This document shows positions 16,720-25,012 of a DNA stretch of 42,920 bases, one piece after another (the first letter of the stretch is position 1; each line of letters begins with the position of its first letter). Source of the stretch: an uncultured Bacteroidales bacterium. GTDB taxonomy: Bacteria > Bacteroidota > Bacteroidia > Bacteroidales > UBA932. The position numbers and the translations under genes are program-made. Location of the stretch: assembly GCA_944326385.1 (NCBI GenBank), contig CALVDT010000056.1, positions 1 to 42,920 of the forward strand, read 5' to 3'. Below the pieces are notes generated by a model, which worked only from the letters and a program-made list of their open reading frames with translations, did no database searches and had not been told where the DNA came from.

Positions 16720-19593
16720 ATGGCAGAAATAAGACTAAGCAAACTTACCAGACAATTCAATATCGGACTTCAGACCCTTGTAGATTTTCTGAAGGAAAAA
16801 GGTGCTGAAGTGGAAATGAATCCGAATGCAAAGATCTCGGATTCATATCTGCCAGCCATAGAAGCCAAGTTCGGAGATGAACAGAAACTGAAGCAGGACT
16901 CGGAAAAAGTCGCGATAAAGCTGAAGGAAATCATCGAGCTCGGTACAAGGAAGAAGACTCCTGATGATGATGCCGATGCAAATGGAAAGGAACTCATCAT
17001 CAAGTCCAACCTGTCTTCAGAAGTTCCTCCCGTACAGCCGGTACAGCAGGCCGCGCAGGAAGACAGGCAGGAACCGGCCGCCATGCCTGAGGAAAATGCC
17101 GGACCGCAGGCTGCAGAAGCCGCCCGGCCGGCAGCTGAAGAGAAGGAACCGGCTCGGGAAAGCGGGACGGGAGGTCTGAAGATTGTGGGGGAAATAGATC
17201 TCTCGCAGTTCGAAAAGAAACCTAAGACAAAGGAAACTGCCGCGGAGACTCCGGCTGCCTCTGCCCCGGAAGCCGAGGAGGAAAAGCCGAAGGAACCGGA
17301 AACGACTGTGGAAGAGGTCAGGGAACCTGAAAAAGCAGAGGAAACACCTGAAACCGCAAGCCCTGCTCCTGCTCAGCATGAAGTCAGGGAAATAAAGATA
17401 GAAGTCGAGAAGCTGCAGGGACCGAAAATCGTGGACAAGATAGACCTGTCGCAGTTCGACACCAAAAAGAAGAACAAGAAAAGGGAGCGTATCGCCAAAG
17501 GCGGAAGCCAGAAAGTCGATGTGACCAAGATAGGCAACGACCAGGATCCGGCCAGGAAAGACAAGAAAAACAGGAACAACGACAATTCCCGGAAGAACAA
17601 CCCGGCAGGAGACCGGGGCAATTCCGGCAAAGGCGGCAAGAAAAAGGACCGTTTCAGGCAGATAAGCGAGGAAGAGCAGGAGGAAATGCAGAAGGAGATC
17701 CAGAAGCAGATCAAGGAGACCTATGCCAGGATGAACGAGTCCAGGAACAAGACCACTCTCGGAGCAAAGCACAGAAGGGAAAAGAGGGAACTTGCATCCC
17801 AGAAGATACAGGAAGAGAACGAAATGAGGGAAATGGACAAGAAAGTCCTCAAAGTCACGGAATTCGTGACTGTAAACGACCTTGCCACCCTCATGAACAA
17901 CACTCCTGTGACAAAAGTCATAGCTGCCTGCATGAATCTCGGGCTCATGGTATCCATAAACCAGAGACTGGATGCGGAAGCGCTTGTACTTGTGGCAGAG
18001 GAATTCGGATATGAGGTGCAGTTCGTCACCGCTGACCTGACAGAAGCAATCGAACAGGAAGCCGATGATGACGGGGAACTCGTCCCGAGACCTCCTGTAA
18101 TCACCGTGATGGGACATGTCGACCACGGAAAGACCTCGCTGCTGGACTACATAAGGAAATCCAATGTCATAGCAGGAGAGGCCGGAGGCATTACCCAGCA
18201 CATCGGTGCATACAACGTAGTGCTTCCTGACGGACAGAGGATTACATTCCTCGACACTCCTGGACACGAGGCGTTTACAGCCATGCGTGCCCGCGGTGCG
18301 AAGATGACCGACCTGGCCATCATCATAGTTGCAGCCGATGACGCCATAATGCCGCAGACAGTGGAAGCCATAAACCACGCCCAGGCTGCAGGCGTACCTA
18401 TGATATTCGCCATAAACAAGATAGACAAGCCGGGTGCGAATCCTGACAAGATCAGGGAACAGCTCGCAAACATGAACATACTCGTGGAGGAATGGGGCGG
18501 CAAATACCAGTGTCAGGAGATTTCGGCAAAGAAAGGCACCAACGTGGACAAACTTCTGGACAAGGTGCTTCTGGAGGCGGAACTGCTCGATCTGAAGGCA
18601 AATCCCAAGAGACGCGCCTCAGGTGCTGTCATAGAATCCTCCCTCGACAAGGGACGCGGTTATCTCGCCACAGTGCTTGTACAGAACGGGACCCTCCATG
18701 TAGGTGACGTCATGCTGAGCGGATGCTTCACCGGAAAGGTCAAGGCCATGTTCAACGAAAGAGGACAGAAAGTGAATGAAGCCGGCCCGTCCACACCGGT
18801 ATCGGTGCTCGGCCTCAACGGAGCCCCTACAGCAGGAGATACCTTCAACGTCATGGCTGATGAAAAGGAAGCCAAAGAGATAGCGAACAAGAGAGAACAG
18901 CTTCTGAGAATCCAGGGCATAAAGACACAGAAGCACATGACCCTGGAAGAGATCGGCCGCCGCATTGCCATAGGCAACTTCAAGGAACTCAACGTCATAG
19001 TCAAAGGCGACGTGGACGGTTCCATCGAGGCTCTGTCCGACTCCCTCATCAAGCTGTCTACTGAAGAAGTCAGGGTGAATGTCATCCACAAGGCAGTCGG
19101 GGCAATCTCCGAATCGGACGTCCTGCTTGCTGCAGCCTCGGACGCCATCATCATAGGCTTCCAGGTAAGGCCTTCTGCAAATGCCCGGAAACTGGCTGAG
19201 AAGGAAGAGATAGAAATCAGGCTTTACTCGGTCATCTACGATGCCATAAACGAAGTCAAGAGCGGTATAGAAGGTATGCTTGCTCCTGAGGAGAAGGAGG
19301 AAGTCACTGCCACTGCGGAAGTTCTGGAGACCTTCAAGATATCGAAAGTGGGCACCATCGCCGGATGTATTGTCCGGGAAGGCAAGATGACCAGAAATGC
19401 CAAAGTCCGCGTAATCAGGGACGGCATCGTGGTCTACACCGGAGAACTCGGCTCTCTCAAGAGATTCAAGGACGATGTCAAGGAAGTGACGAGCGGCCAG
19501 GACTGCGGTCTGAACATATCCGGCTACAACGACATCAAGGTCGGAGATGTGGTAGAGGCATACAATATCGTGGAAATAAAGAGAACTTTATAA
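16720..19593 (+). CDS. infB: Translation initiation factor IF-2
   Basis: IF-2 is the GTPase that brings initiator tRNA to the ribosome. The 957-residue protein has a small N-terminal IF2_N domain ([20 protein letters not shown] onward), a long charged, low-complexity linker (about residues 70-370) carrying two copies of an IDLSQF element, a second IF2_N-like segment, and the GTPase domain. G1 is GHVDHGKT at 465-472, followed by DTPGHEAF (G3), NKID (G4) and SAKKGT (G5). Beta-barrel domains and the C-terminal fMet-tRNA-binding domain complete it. The variable linker is usual for Bacteroidota. The next gene begins one base after its stop codon. Confidence 0.98.
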   Translation: MAEIRLSKLTRQFNIGLQTLVDFLKEKGAEVEMNPNAKISDSYLPAIEAKFGDEQKLKQDSEKVAIKLKEIIELGTRKKTPDDDADANGKELIIKSNLSSEVPPVQPVQQAAQEDRQEPAAMPEENAGPQAAEAARPAAEEKEPARESGTGGLKIVGEIDLSQFEKKPKTKETAAETPAASAPEAEEEKPKEPETTVEEVREPEKAEETPETASPAPAQHEVREIKIEVEKLQGPKIVDKIDLSQFDTKKKNKKRERIAKGGSQKVDVTKIGNDQDPARKDKKNRNNDNSRKNNPAGDRGNSGKGGKKKDRFRQISEEEQEEMQKEIQKQIKETYARMNESRNKTTLGAKHRREKRELASQKIQEENEMREMDKKVLKVTEFVTVNDLATLMNNTPVTKVIAACMNLGLMVSINQRLDAEALVLVAEEFGYEVQFVTADLTEAIEQEADDDGELVPRPPVITVMGHVDHGKTSLLDYIRKSNVIAGEAGGITQHIGAYNVVLPDGQRITFLDTPGHEAFTAMRARGAKMTDLAIIIVAADDAIMPQTVEAINHAQAAGVPMIFAINKIDKPGANPDKIREQLANMNILVEEWGGKYQCQEISAKKGTNVDKLLDKVLLEAELLDLKANPKRRASGAVIESSLDKGRGYLATVLVQNGTLHVGDVMLSGCFTGKVKAMFNERGQKVNEAGPSTPVSVLGLNGAPTAGDTFNVMADEKEAKEIANKREQLLRIQGIKTQKHMTLEEIGRRIAIGNFKELNVIVKGDVDGSIEALSDSLIKLSTEEVRVNVIHKAVGAISESDVLLAAASDAIIIGFQVRPSANARKLAEKEEIEIRLYSVIYDAINEVKSGIEGMLAPEEKEEVTATAEVLETFKISKVGTIAGCIVREGKMTRNAKVRVIRDGIVVYTGELGSLKRFKDDVKEVTSGQDCGLNISGYNDIKVGDVVEAYNIVEIKRTL

Positions 19594-19594
19594 G

Positions 19595-20170
19595 ATGAAA
19601 GGGGTTCATATGTTTTTTGCCGACGGTTTCGAGGAGACCGAGGCTTTAGCAACTGCCGATGTGCTCAAAAGAGGGGGTATCCCTGTAAAGATGGTATCCA
19701 TCTACGACAGCAAATCAGTCACGAGTTCGCATAATGTGACCGTGACGGCAGACATGACCTTCGGGGAGTTCAAGGCTTCAACGGATCTTGAGGCTGCCGG
19801 GAAAGAGGACGTGATGATTTTTCCCGGCGGAATGCCCGGGTCCACCAATCTGGCCGAAAAGGCAGAGCTGATGGAGCTGATGCAGAAGCACTATGCCGCC
19901 GGCGGCACAGTGGCAGCGATCTGCGCTGCCCCGAGCGTAGTGCTCGGGCTTCTGCCGGACCTCGCCGGAAAGACCATGACCTGCTACGAAGGTTTCCAGA
20001 CCTCCCTTGAAGACCAGGGAGTGCATTACTCCAGAAACGGAGTGGTAACGGACGGCCGCATCATCACAGGACGCGGTCCGGGACTGTCCATCAGCTTCGG
20101 TCTGGCCATCCTCGCCTACCTGAAAGGCGACAAGGCCGCTGACGAAGTCAAGAGCGGCATGATGCTGTAA
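19595..20170 (+). CDS. DJ-1/PfpI family protein (YajL-like)
   Basis: A 191-residue protein of the DJ-1 group within the DJ-1/PfpI superfamily. Members are reported as glyoxalases, protein or nucleotide deglycases, or oxidative-stress chaperones, and their true activity is debated. The nucleophile elbow is AAICAAPSVV with Cys110, the partner acid is Glu16 in FEETEA, and IFPGGMPGSTNL and GRGPGLSISFGLAIL are family landmarks. It starts one base after infB, so it is probably translated from the same mRNA. It ends exactly where the convergent alr gene ends, with no base between the two stop codons. Confidence 0.93.
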   Translation: MKGVHMFFADGFEETEALATADVLKRGGIPVKMVSIYDSKSVTSSHNVTVTADMTFGEFKASTDLEAAGKEDVMIFPGGMPGSTNLAEKAELMELMQKHYAAGGTVAAICAAPSVVLGLLPDLAGKTMTCYEGFQTSLEDQGVHYSRNGVVTDGRIITGRGPGLSISFGLAILAYLKGDKAADEVKSGMML

Positions 20171-21277
20171 TCACCCGGTAATTACACGTTCGATTCTTCT
20201 CGGGACAGAAGTGAAGATCTCATAAGGGATGGTTCCCAGGATGCCGGCGATCTCCGAGGCTGTAGGATTCTCTCCGAAGACAGTCACGGTATCGCCGACT
20301 TCTGCATCCACCCCCGTGATGTCAAGCATGCACATATCCATGCATATATTCCCTATGGTCGGGACCCTGTGTCCGTTCAGAAGGAAGGACGCATGACCGT
20401 TTCCGAGCCTGCGGTCAATACCGTCCGCATAACCGACAGGAATAGTGGCGATCACCGTTCCGGCCGGAGCGATATGGCCGCACCTGCCATAGCCGACAGT
20501 CCCGTCCTCCGGAGTCAGATGCTTTATCTGCAGAATCTTGCACTTGAAGGAAGCGACAGGATGAAGATGCACATCAGGGAGGGCGCTTATCCCATAGATG
20601 CCGATTCCCAACCTCACCATATCGAACTGATAATCAGGGAACCGCTCGATACCGGCGGAATTCAGGACATGATACATCGGCCTGTAACCCAACACGGCTG
20701 ACAATTTGTCAGCATTCTGCCTGAACATGGAAATCTGCCCCAAGGTGAAATCATCGCTGTCAGGATCCTCGGCGGCAGCCAGATGAGAATATACGGACTT
20801 GACCTTTACGCTGCGGCAATCCTTGAGAAAGTCCATAAGCCCGGCCAGTTCGCTTGTCATGAACCCCAGTCTGTGCATACCGGTATCCAGCTTGACATGA
20901 ACAGGATAATCCTTCACTCCCCTGTCATCGAGGACATTGCAGAACTCCTTCAATGTCACGAGGTTCGGTATCCCCGGTTCCAGACCGTTATCTATTATTT
21001 CATTGAAGAAATCCGTCCCCGCCGTCAGAACGAGTATCGGGGTCTTGATCCCGGCCTTGCGAAGCTCCACCCCTTCCACAGGATAAGCCACGGCAAGATA
21101 GTCCGCACCTGCCTTCTCCATCATGGAAGCGAACTCTACCGCTCCGTGACCGTAGGCATTGGCCTTTACCAGGACGAGCAGCTTCGTCCCGGCATCCAGA
21201 CGCGATCTGAAATATCCGTAATTCCCGAGACAGGCTGGAAGATTTATCTCCAGTCTCGAAAAATCATTCTCTCTCAT
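20171..21277 (-). CDS. alr: Alanine racemase
   Basis: A PLP-dependent enzyme interconverting L- and D-alanine for peptidoglycan. The 368-residue product starts at MRENDFSRLEINL (ATG 21277); the longer frame adds a non-family stretch that crosses the promoter. The PLP lysine is Lys38 in LVKANAYGHGA, and the catalytic Tyr is Tyr263 in VGYGRCG, giving the expected two-base mechanism. DTGMHRLGF, YSHLAAAED and GNICMDMCMLD are further family motifs. In some Bacteroidota this domain is fused to MurF; here it stands alone. It is convergent with the DJ-1 gene and divergent from the zinc protease. Confidence 0.96.
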   Translation of the reverse strand: MRENDFSRLEINLPACLGNYGYFRSRLDAGTKLLVLVKANAYGHGAVEFASMMEKAGADYLAVAYPVEGVELRKAGIKTPILVLTAGTDFFNEIIDNGLEPGIPNLVTLKEFCNVLDDRGVKDYPVHVKLDTGMHRLGFMTSELAGLMDFLKDCRSVKVKSVYSHLAAAEDPDSDDFTLGQISMFRQNADKLSAVLGYRPMYHVLNSAGIERFPDYQFDMVRLGIGIYGISALPDVHLHPVASFKCKILQIKHLTPEDGTVGYGRCGHIAPAGTVIATIPVGYADGIDRRLGNGHASFLLNGHRVPTIGNICMDMCMLDITGVDAEVGDTVTVFGENPTASEIAGILGTIPYEIFTSVPRRIERVITG

Positions 21278-21301
21278 TTCCTTTTCCGTAAAAAACGAGT
21301 G

Positions 21302-21332
21302 CAAAATTATCAAATTTATCTGACATCTGAAA
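21302..21332 (-). promoter_or_regulatory. Probable promoter of alr
   Basis: On the minus strand TAATTTTG (21309-21302) matches the -7 consensus, with TTTC, one base from TTTG, exactly 19 bases upstream. A second box, TAAATTTG (21318-21311), overlaps this region. The leader would be about 20 bases. Confidence 0.5.
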
Positions 21333-21431
21333 TAGGGACAGACAGTCAAAAGCCGCTGCCGGAGTCTGCGTTTTCATGACAGGCTCGTTTTTTGCAGTAA
21401 AACGACGCGCCTTATAAAAATGATTTGAATT

Positions 21432-22103
21432 ATGAGTATCTGGTTTATCCTCATCGCGATATTTGTGCTCAGCCTGATCGTACAGAACATGCTGACAAGC
21501 CGATTCCACAAATATTCGAAAATCCCGACTTCGAACGGGATGACAGGGGCTGAAATAGCCATGAAAATGCTGAACGACAACGGGATCTACGATGTACAGG
21601 TCGTGCCCACGAAAGGGATGCTGACCGATTTCTACAATCCGGCAAACAAGACAGTGGCCCTCAGTGAAGGTGTCTACGGCAGCAATTCGATTGCTGCGGC
21701 TGCAGTGGCCGCGCATGAATGCGGACACGCCATCCAGCATGCGAAAGGCTATGCACCGCTCAAATTCAGGACGGCACTCGTACCTGTAGTGAATTTCGCA
21801 TCCAACATAGTCCAGTGGGTGCTTCTCCTCGGAGTAATCCTCATGAGCATCTTCCCAGGGCTGCTATGGTTCGGGATAGCCTTGTTCGCAATCACCACCC
21901 TGTTCAGCTTCGTCACCCTGCCTGTGGAGATAAACGCCAGTTCAAGAGCCGTGACATGGCTCAGAAACGCAGGCATCACAGACTCGCACACCCAGCCAAT
22001 GGCCATTGATGCACTGAAATGGGCTGCATACACATACGTCATAGCTGCTCTCGGCTCTCTTGCCACGCTTCTCTATTATATAGGATTAGCCAGAAGAGAC
22101 TGA
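21432..22103 (+). CDS. YugP-type membrane zinc metallopeptidase
   Basis: A 223-residue membrane protein of the putative neutral zinc metallopeptidase family typified by Bacillus YugP. An N-terminal membrane segment (residues 3-21) is followed by a cytosolic-type region, the zinc motif HECGH (His95, Glu96, His99), and two or three further membrane segments around 118-160 and 200-218. The conserved stretch LPVEINASSRA, typical of the family, is present. Substrates are not established. It lies alone on the plus strand, converging on the small gene at 22111 with 7 bases between stops. Confidence 0.9.
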   Translation: MSIWFILIAIFVLSLIVQNMLTSRFHKYSKIPTSNGMTGAEIAMKMLNDNGIYDVQVVPTKGMLTDFYNPANKTVALSEGVYGSNSIAAAAVAAHECGHAIQHAKGYAPLKFRTALVPVVNFASNIVQWVLLLGVILMSIFPGLLWFGIALFAITTLFSFVTLPVEINASSRAVTWLRNAGITDSHTQPMAIDALKWAAYTYVIAALGSLATLLYYIGLARRD

Positions 22104-22110
22104 ATCAGGG

Positions 22111-22341
22111 TCAGAACAATGTCGGCGGATTGGAGTCGAGTTCCTTGAGGATCTTCTCCATGATGGCCCGCCGGAAAAGCACGGATCTGGTATTGACCTT
22201 GAAACGGCTGCAATATTCGGTTATTGCAGCCATTTCCTTATCATTGAAATAGATGACCTGCCTGTTCCGCCTTATCAGGGATTCCTTTTCCCGTTTCAGG
22301 AAATCAGGCGCCACTTTCGCTATTGTCTTTTTCTTTCCCAA
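22111..22341 (-). CDS. Small putative ribbon-helix-helix-like protein
   Basis: A short basic protein of about 76 residues. The C-terminal part (NRQVIYFNDKEMAAITEYCSR and the helix after it, ending in NPPTLF) resembles small Bacteroidota proteins with a beta-strand followed by two helices, as in ribbon-helix-helix DNA-binding proteins or antitoxins. The frame is open back to 22500, but a strong terminator of the preceding operon (22361-22405) lies within that extension, so the gene must start later. The TTG at 22341 is the only plausible start codon after the terminator and gives LGKKKTIAKVAPDF. No toxin partner is visible next to it. The existence of the gene is likely; its function is a guess. 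Confidence 0.6.
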   Translation of the reverse strand: MGKKKTIAKVAPDFLKREKESLIRRNRQVIYFNDKEMAAITEYCSRFKVNTRSVLFRRAIMEKILKELDSNPPTLF

Positions 22342-22359
22342 GGCTACGGAATTTGCCGG

Positions 22360-22390
22360 TAAAGATAAAAATAATCCGGCACACGGGAAA
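22360..22390 (-). promoter_or_regulatory. Possible promoter of the small gene, inside the preceding terminator
   Basis: Minus strand TTTC (22390-22387), 19 bases, then TATCTTTA (22367-22360), each one base from the -33 and -7 consensus. The -33 element lies in the terminator loop and the -7 in its T-tract. Confidence 0.35.
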
Positions 22391-22405
22391 GACCGTATGC
22401 CGGAT
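22361..22405 (-). terminator. Intrinsic terminator of the ECF sigma operon
   Basis: Read on the minus strand: ATCCGGCA-T-ACGG, a 6-base loop, then CCGT-G-TGCCGGAT, followed by TATTTTTATC. That is a 13-bp stem including one T-G pair. It begins 34 bases after the DUF4252 gene stop. Confidence 0.88.
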
Positions 22406-22438
22406 TTATCAATGGATTCCCAATCATGGACAGTCCGG

Positions 22439-22903
22439 TCAACCGGTAATGGCCGACAGTTTCGAAATATCCCTGACATCGAACTTCCCGTAAACATCAA
22501 GGACTGCCGAAGCGGTACCCGAAAATGTCACCATAAGGAAAGATGATTTCCCGCACGGCTCTTCCCTGAAGAAGAATGAAGTCGACACCTCATCATCCTT
22601 CACCTCGGAAACAAGTTCATAACTGCTGTCATCGGCGATGCCGAGAGCCTCATCACGCAAATCCCGGCCGAAAGTCTCGGTGGAAATGATCCTGATGACA
22701 TCGATATTGTCAAGAAGCTCCTTCACCTGGACTGACGCCCCGTCCCCCATCATCTTGAGCATCCTGCTGCCGTATACGACACTCGTATAACCCTTTTTTC
22801 CCGCATATTCCCTGAACAGCGAATCAATTCCGCGCTCCTGGGCTGCAGCCGACAGGAAAAATGCAGAAAAAAGAAAAACGCATATGATTTTCAACAGCTT
22901 CAT
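22439..22903 (-). CDS. DUF4252 domain protein
   Basis: A 154-residue exported protein with a signal peptide (MKLLKIICVFLFSAFFLSAAAQ) and the body of a DUF4252 protein: RGIDSLFREYAGKKGYTSV and a small central segment SRMLKMMGD, then VKELLDNIDVIRIIS. DUF4252 proteins are found mainly in Bacteroidota, frequently downstream of ECF sigma factor genes as here; no function is known. It is the last gene of the operon, 14 bases after the barrel gene, and a terminator follows. Confidence 0.85.
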   Translation of the reverse strand: MKLLKIICVFLFSAFFLSAAAQERGIDSLFREYAGKKGYTSVVYGSRMLKMMGDGASVQVKELLDNIDVIRIISTETFGRDLRDEALGIADDSSYELVSEVKDDEVSTSFFFREEPCGKSSFLMVTFSGTASAVLDVYGKFDVRDISKLSAITG

Positions 22904-22917
22904 TTAGACGACTGATT

Positions 22918-23718
22918 CTATAATCCCAATCTCAATCCTACGGAAACGGTATTGACATCAGCACCCGAGCCGGACTTGAAAAGCGGCAATATGCTATAGT
23001 CGCAATATATCCCGACATTGTGGAACGAAAGGCTTCCTCCGGCTGAAATCCTCCACAGAGAGAACCCGGGCAGGTTTTCCCTGACCTTCGGCTTCTTATA
23101 CTTCGAATGCGCATTCATGAGCATATCCCCTGTCGCATATCCGGTCAGATAAACATCCTCGGCCAGTCTTATTGCCAATTTCAAAGGAATCCCCACATAG
23201 GAAGCCGTGAATTTCGATTTCCGGATACTGCCTTCCAGTCTTTCAGGGATGAGAGCCCCGTCATCCCCTGTCGTCAAGGTATAAGGTCCGGAAAAAGTGT
23301 AATTATCGAAGGTAAACCGTATCCCGGCCACGAAAAGCGCCCTGGAGCGCCGGTCCAGAGAGACCCTTACGGCTGCAGGCTCCCAGCCGATACGGATGCT
23401 TTTCCCTCTCTGCATGTCAAGGACATTCCCCATATCCGCCCATTGTCCGGAATACACTGGATTGTCAAGGATATTGAAACCTATGTCAAAAGACGCTATG
23501 CCGATGGAAGTGGTGGCACGGGACGGACAGGATTCCCTTATACCGGACTTGACGGTTTCCCTGCCGTTCCCGATGGTGATGCCGAAACCTGCCGCCTCTA
23601 TCCTCAAGGTGCTTCCTTCCGGCTGTAAAGTCACAAGCGAATCATTCTGGGCAACTGCAGCACCGGGAAATGCGACGGCTGCCAGAGCAAAGATCAGTTT
23701 AAGACATGAACCTTTCAT
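22918..23718 (-). CDS. Outer-membrane beta-barrel protein (PorT-like)
   Basis: A 266-residue exported protein. The signal peptide (MKGSCLKLIFALAAVAFPGAAVAQ) precedes alternating hydrophobic strands consistent with a small outer-membrane barrel of eight to ten strands, ending in VNTVSVGLRLGL. Features such as YVGIPLKLAIRL and the closing strand are shared with the PorT-like/outer-membrane-beta-barrel families of Bacteroidota, which are loosely defined. It follows the anti-sigma-like gene by 11 bases and so belongs to the ECF operon, possibly as an output or signal-sensing component. Confidence 0.7.
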   Translation of the reverse strand: MKGSCLKLIFALAAVAFPGAAVAQNDSLVTLQPEGSTLRIEAAGFGITIGNGRETVKSGIRESCPSRATTSIGIASFDIGFNILDNPVYSGQWADMGNVLDMQRGKSIRIGWEPAAVRVSLDRRSRALFVAGIRFTFDNYTFSGPYTLTTGDDGALIPERLEGSIRKSKFTASYVGIPLKLAIRLAEDVYLTGYATGDMLMNAHSKYKKPKVRENLPGFSLWRISAGGSLSFHNVGIYCDYSILPLFKSGSGADVNTVSVGLRLGL

Positions 23719-23729
23719 ATTCAGAAAAA

Positions 23730-24191
23730 TTAATTGTCAGTATTGTTTTCCGGGACATGGTTCTCCAGACGGACCGCAAGTTCGTCAGCCGTGCGGAGGG
23801 AGAACTCAAACTGTTCCAGAGCGTGCAGGCACTCTGTCTGCGACAAGGCTTTTCCCGGGTCAGTGATAGGCCTGCCGTCGGAATCGTAGCCATAGACAGT
23901 CACACGGGAAAGGATGACTGCCACCGCGACTGCCGCCGCCACGGCTACGGAAACAGCTATGGGCAGATGCAGTCTTCGGGTTTTCCTCTGCGGGGCTTTC
24001 TCCCGGTGCATCCGGGCAAATCCGCGGAACATCAGAGACAGCGCCTTATACTCCGACGGGATTTGCTCCTCCGGCATCCGGCACAGAAGCTCCCTCAGCT
24101 CCGCTTCACCGGCATCGTCCAGCACACCCTCCACATACTGGCCGGAAAGCATTTCAAGCCTGCCGATATCGATATTATCCTTTTTCCCCAT
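23730..24191 (-). CDS. Single-pass membrane protein, probable anti-sigma factor
   Basis: A 153-residue protein with a cytoplasmic N-terminal part (about 1-70, including the helical LEMLSGQYVEGVLDDAGEAE segment at 12-31), one strongly hydrophobic membrane segment (about 76-94, rich in Ala and Val) and a short outer part containing YGYDSDGRPITDPGKAL. The order sigma factor, then single-pass protein six bases later, is that of ECF sigma/anti-sigma pairs. No HisXXXCysXXCys zinc anti-sigma motif is present, and the sequence does not match the FecR family. The role is therefore inferred from context and topology. Confidence 0.65.
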   Translation of the reverse strand: MGKKDNIDIGRLEMLSGQYVEGVLDDAGEAELRELLCRMPEEQIPSEYKALSLMFRGFARMHREKAPQRKTRRLHLPIAVSVAVAAAVAVAVILSRVTVYGYDSDGRPITDPGKALSQTECLHALEQFEFSLRTADELAVRLENHVPENNTDN

Positions 24192-24197
24192 ATCCGG

Positions 24198-24680
24198 TCA
24201 CTTGTTTAGTTCTTCAAGGATGAGATTCTTCAAGGCTTTTCTTGCGCGTGAAAGTATCACCCTTGTCTGGTTTTCCCTTATCCCGAGCATTTCCGCTATT
24301 TCCCCGGTCCTGTAGCCCTCAATATCCTTCATATGAAGGACCGTCCTCTGCTTTTCCGGCAGTTTCGCCATTGCGGACCTCACCAGCTGCACTTCACTCC
24401 ATCTCTCCGCTTCCGCCCCGTGGGAGACTTCCCTGATCTCATGGACTGTCCGTCTCGACTCCAGCCTGTCGATGCATGAATTCCTGACCGAACGCATCAT
24501 GAAAGCCTCGGGATTCAGGATATCCTTCCACGAAGACCGTCTCTTCCATAACCTCTCCATGACATCCTGTACAGCATCCATCGCTTCATCGCTATCTCCG
24601 AGAAGCGTCCTGGCATACCGGTACATTCTGTCGCGGAGCGCTTCCGGGAATATGGACAGTTCTTTCTGCATTTTTGACAT
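24198..24680 (-). CDS. ECF-type RNA polymerase sigma factor
   Basis: A 160-residue sigma-70 family protein of the extracytoplasmic-function class. Region 2 spans roughly residues 13-80 (YRYARTLLGDSDEAMDAVQD and VMERLWKRR, then FMMRSVRNSCIDRLESRR), and region 4 covers residues 104-153 (LPEKQRTVLHMKDIEGYRTGEIAEMLG is its helix-turn-helix part). There are no regions 1.1, 1.2 or 3. The start MSKMQKEL at 24680 is chosen; a second Met at 24671 is also possible, and the frame farther upstream overlaps the promoter area. It leads a four-gene operon and probably controls its own transcription, as ECF factors commonly do. Confidence 0.9.
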   Translation of the reverse strand: MSKMQKELSIFPEALRDRMYRYARTLLGDSDEAMDAVQDVMERLWKRRSSWKDILNPEAFMMRSVRNSCIDRLESRRTVHEIREVSHGAEAERWSEVQLVRSAMAKLPEKQRTVLHMKDIEGYRTGEIAEMLGIRENQTRVILSRARKALKNLILEELNK

Positions 24681-24729
24681 AAGACGGATATGTCGCGCAA
24701 AACGCAACACACAAAATGAAAATCGGGCA

Positions 24730-24737
24730 CAAAATTA
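24730..24737 (-). promoter_or_regulatory. -7 box upstream of the ECF sigma gene
   Basis: The minus strand reads TAATTTTG, a match to TAnnTTTG, but no TTTG lies 19-21 bases upstream. This may mean another sigma factor, such as the ECF factor itself, takes part. Confidence 0.35.
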
Positions 24738-24758
24738 CTCTTTTTTAAAAATTATTCG

Positions 24759-24766
24759 TATGTTTG
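24759..24766 (+). promoter_or_regulatory. -7 box of the arginine operon
   Basis: TATGTTTG matches TAnnTTTG. The expected -33 TTTG is absent; a T-run at 24741-24746 lies nearby. Transcription would begin at about 24771, leaving a leader of roughly 240 bases before the first arginine gene. Confidence 0.4.
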
Positions 24767-24773
24767 TACCGTT

Positions 24774-24866
24774 ATGGAATCAGGAACAGGCATATTTTCT
24801 CTTTCAACGCACGCCAGAGCAGTCCGACGAGGCCTCAGAGTTGCGTCTGTTCTTGTCCGAAAATAG
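24774..24866 (+). CDS. Possible 30-residue Arg-rich leader peptide
   Basis: An ATG-TAG frame just after the -7 box encodes MESGTGIFSLSTHARAVRRG followed by LRVASVLVRK. Five of its last 18 residues are Arg, encoded by AGA, CGA, CGA, AGA and CGA. It lies 146 bases before the arginine biosynthesis genes, so it could be a leader peptide that senses charged tRNA-Arg. I do not find a strong terminator hairpin between it and the first gene; the best stem is GAGGG...CCCTC at about 24867-24891. A 67-residue frame starting inside the -7 box (24760-24963) overlaps it and shows no family features. The 302-base gap 24711-25012 holds nothing else I can name. Confidence 0.35.
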   Translation: MESGTGIFSLSTHARAVRRGLRVASVLVRK

Positions 24867-25012
24867 GAGGGCGGCCATTCTGGAAACCCTCAGACTTCCC
24901 GGAATTCACAACATGGACAAAGCATCAATTGCAATCGACAATCAAGGTTTGTCTTGCCATTAGGGGCTTCATTGTTTTAAAAGGATAAAATCATTAATCA
25001 TAAGAGAGGAAA

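Noticed and set aside
17017-18378. A 453-residue minus-strand frame opposite infB.
   Set aside because: IF-2 motifs on the plus strand are complete; the antisense frame is Phe/Leu/Cys-rich, as expected from Glu/Lys-rich coding DNA read backwards.
22111-22341. A toxin-antitoxin pair formed by the small ribbon-helix-helix-like protein.
   Set aside because: No small partner gene lies on either side; its neighbours are a convergent zinc protease and a terminated operon.
24760-24963. A 67-residue frame MFVPLWNQEQAYFLF... in the arginine leader.
   Set aside because: Its ATG lies inside the predicted -7 box and it has no family features; the 30-residue frame fits the context better.
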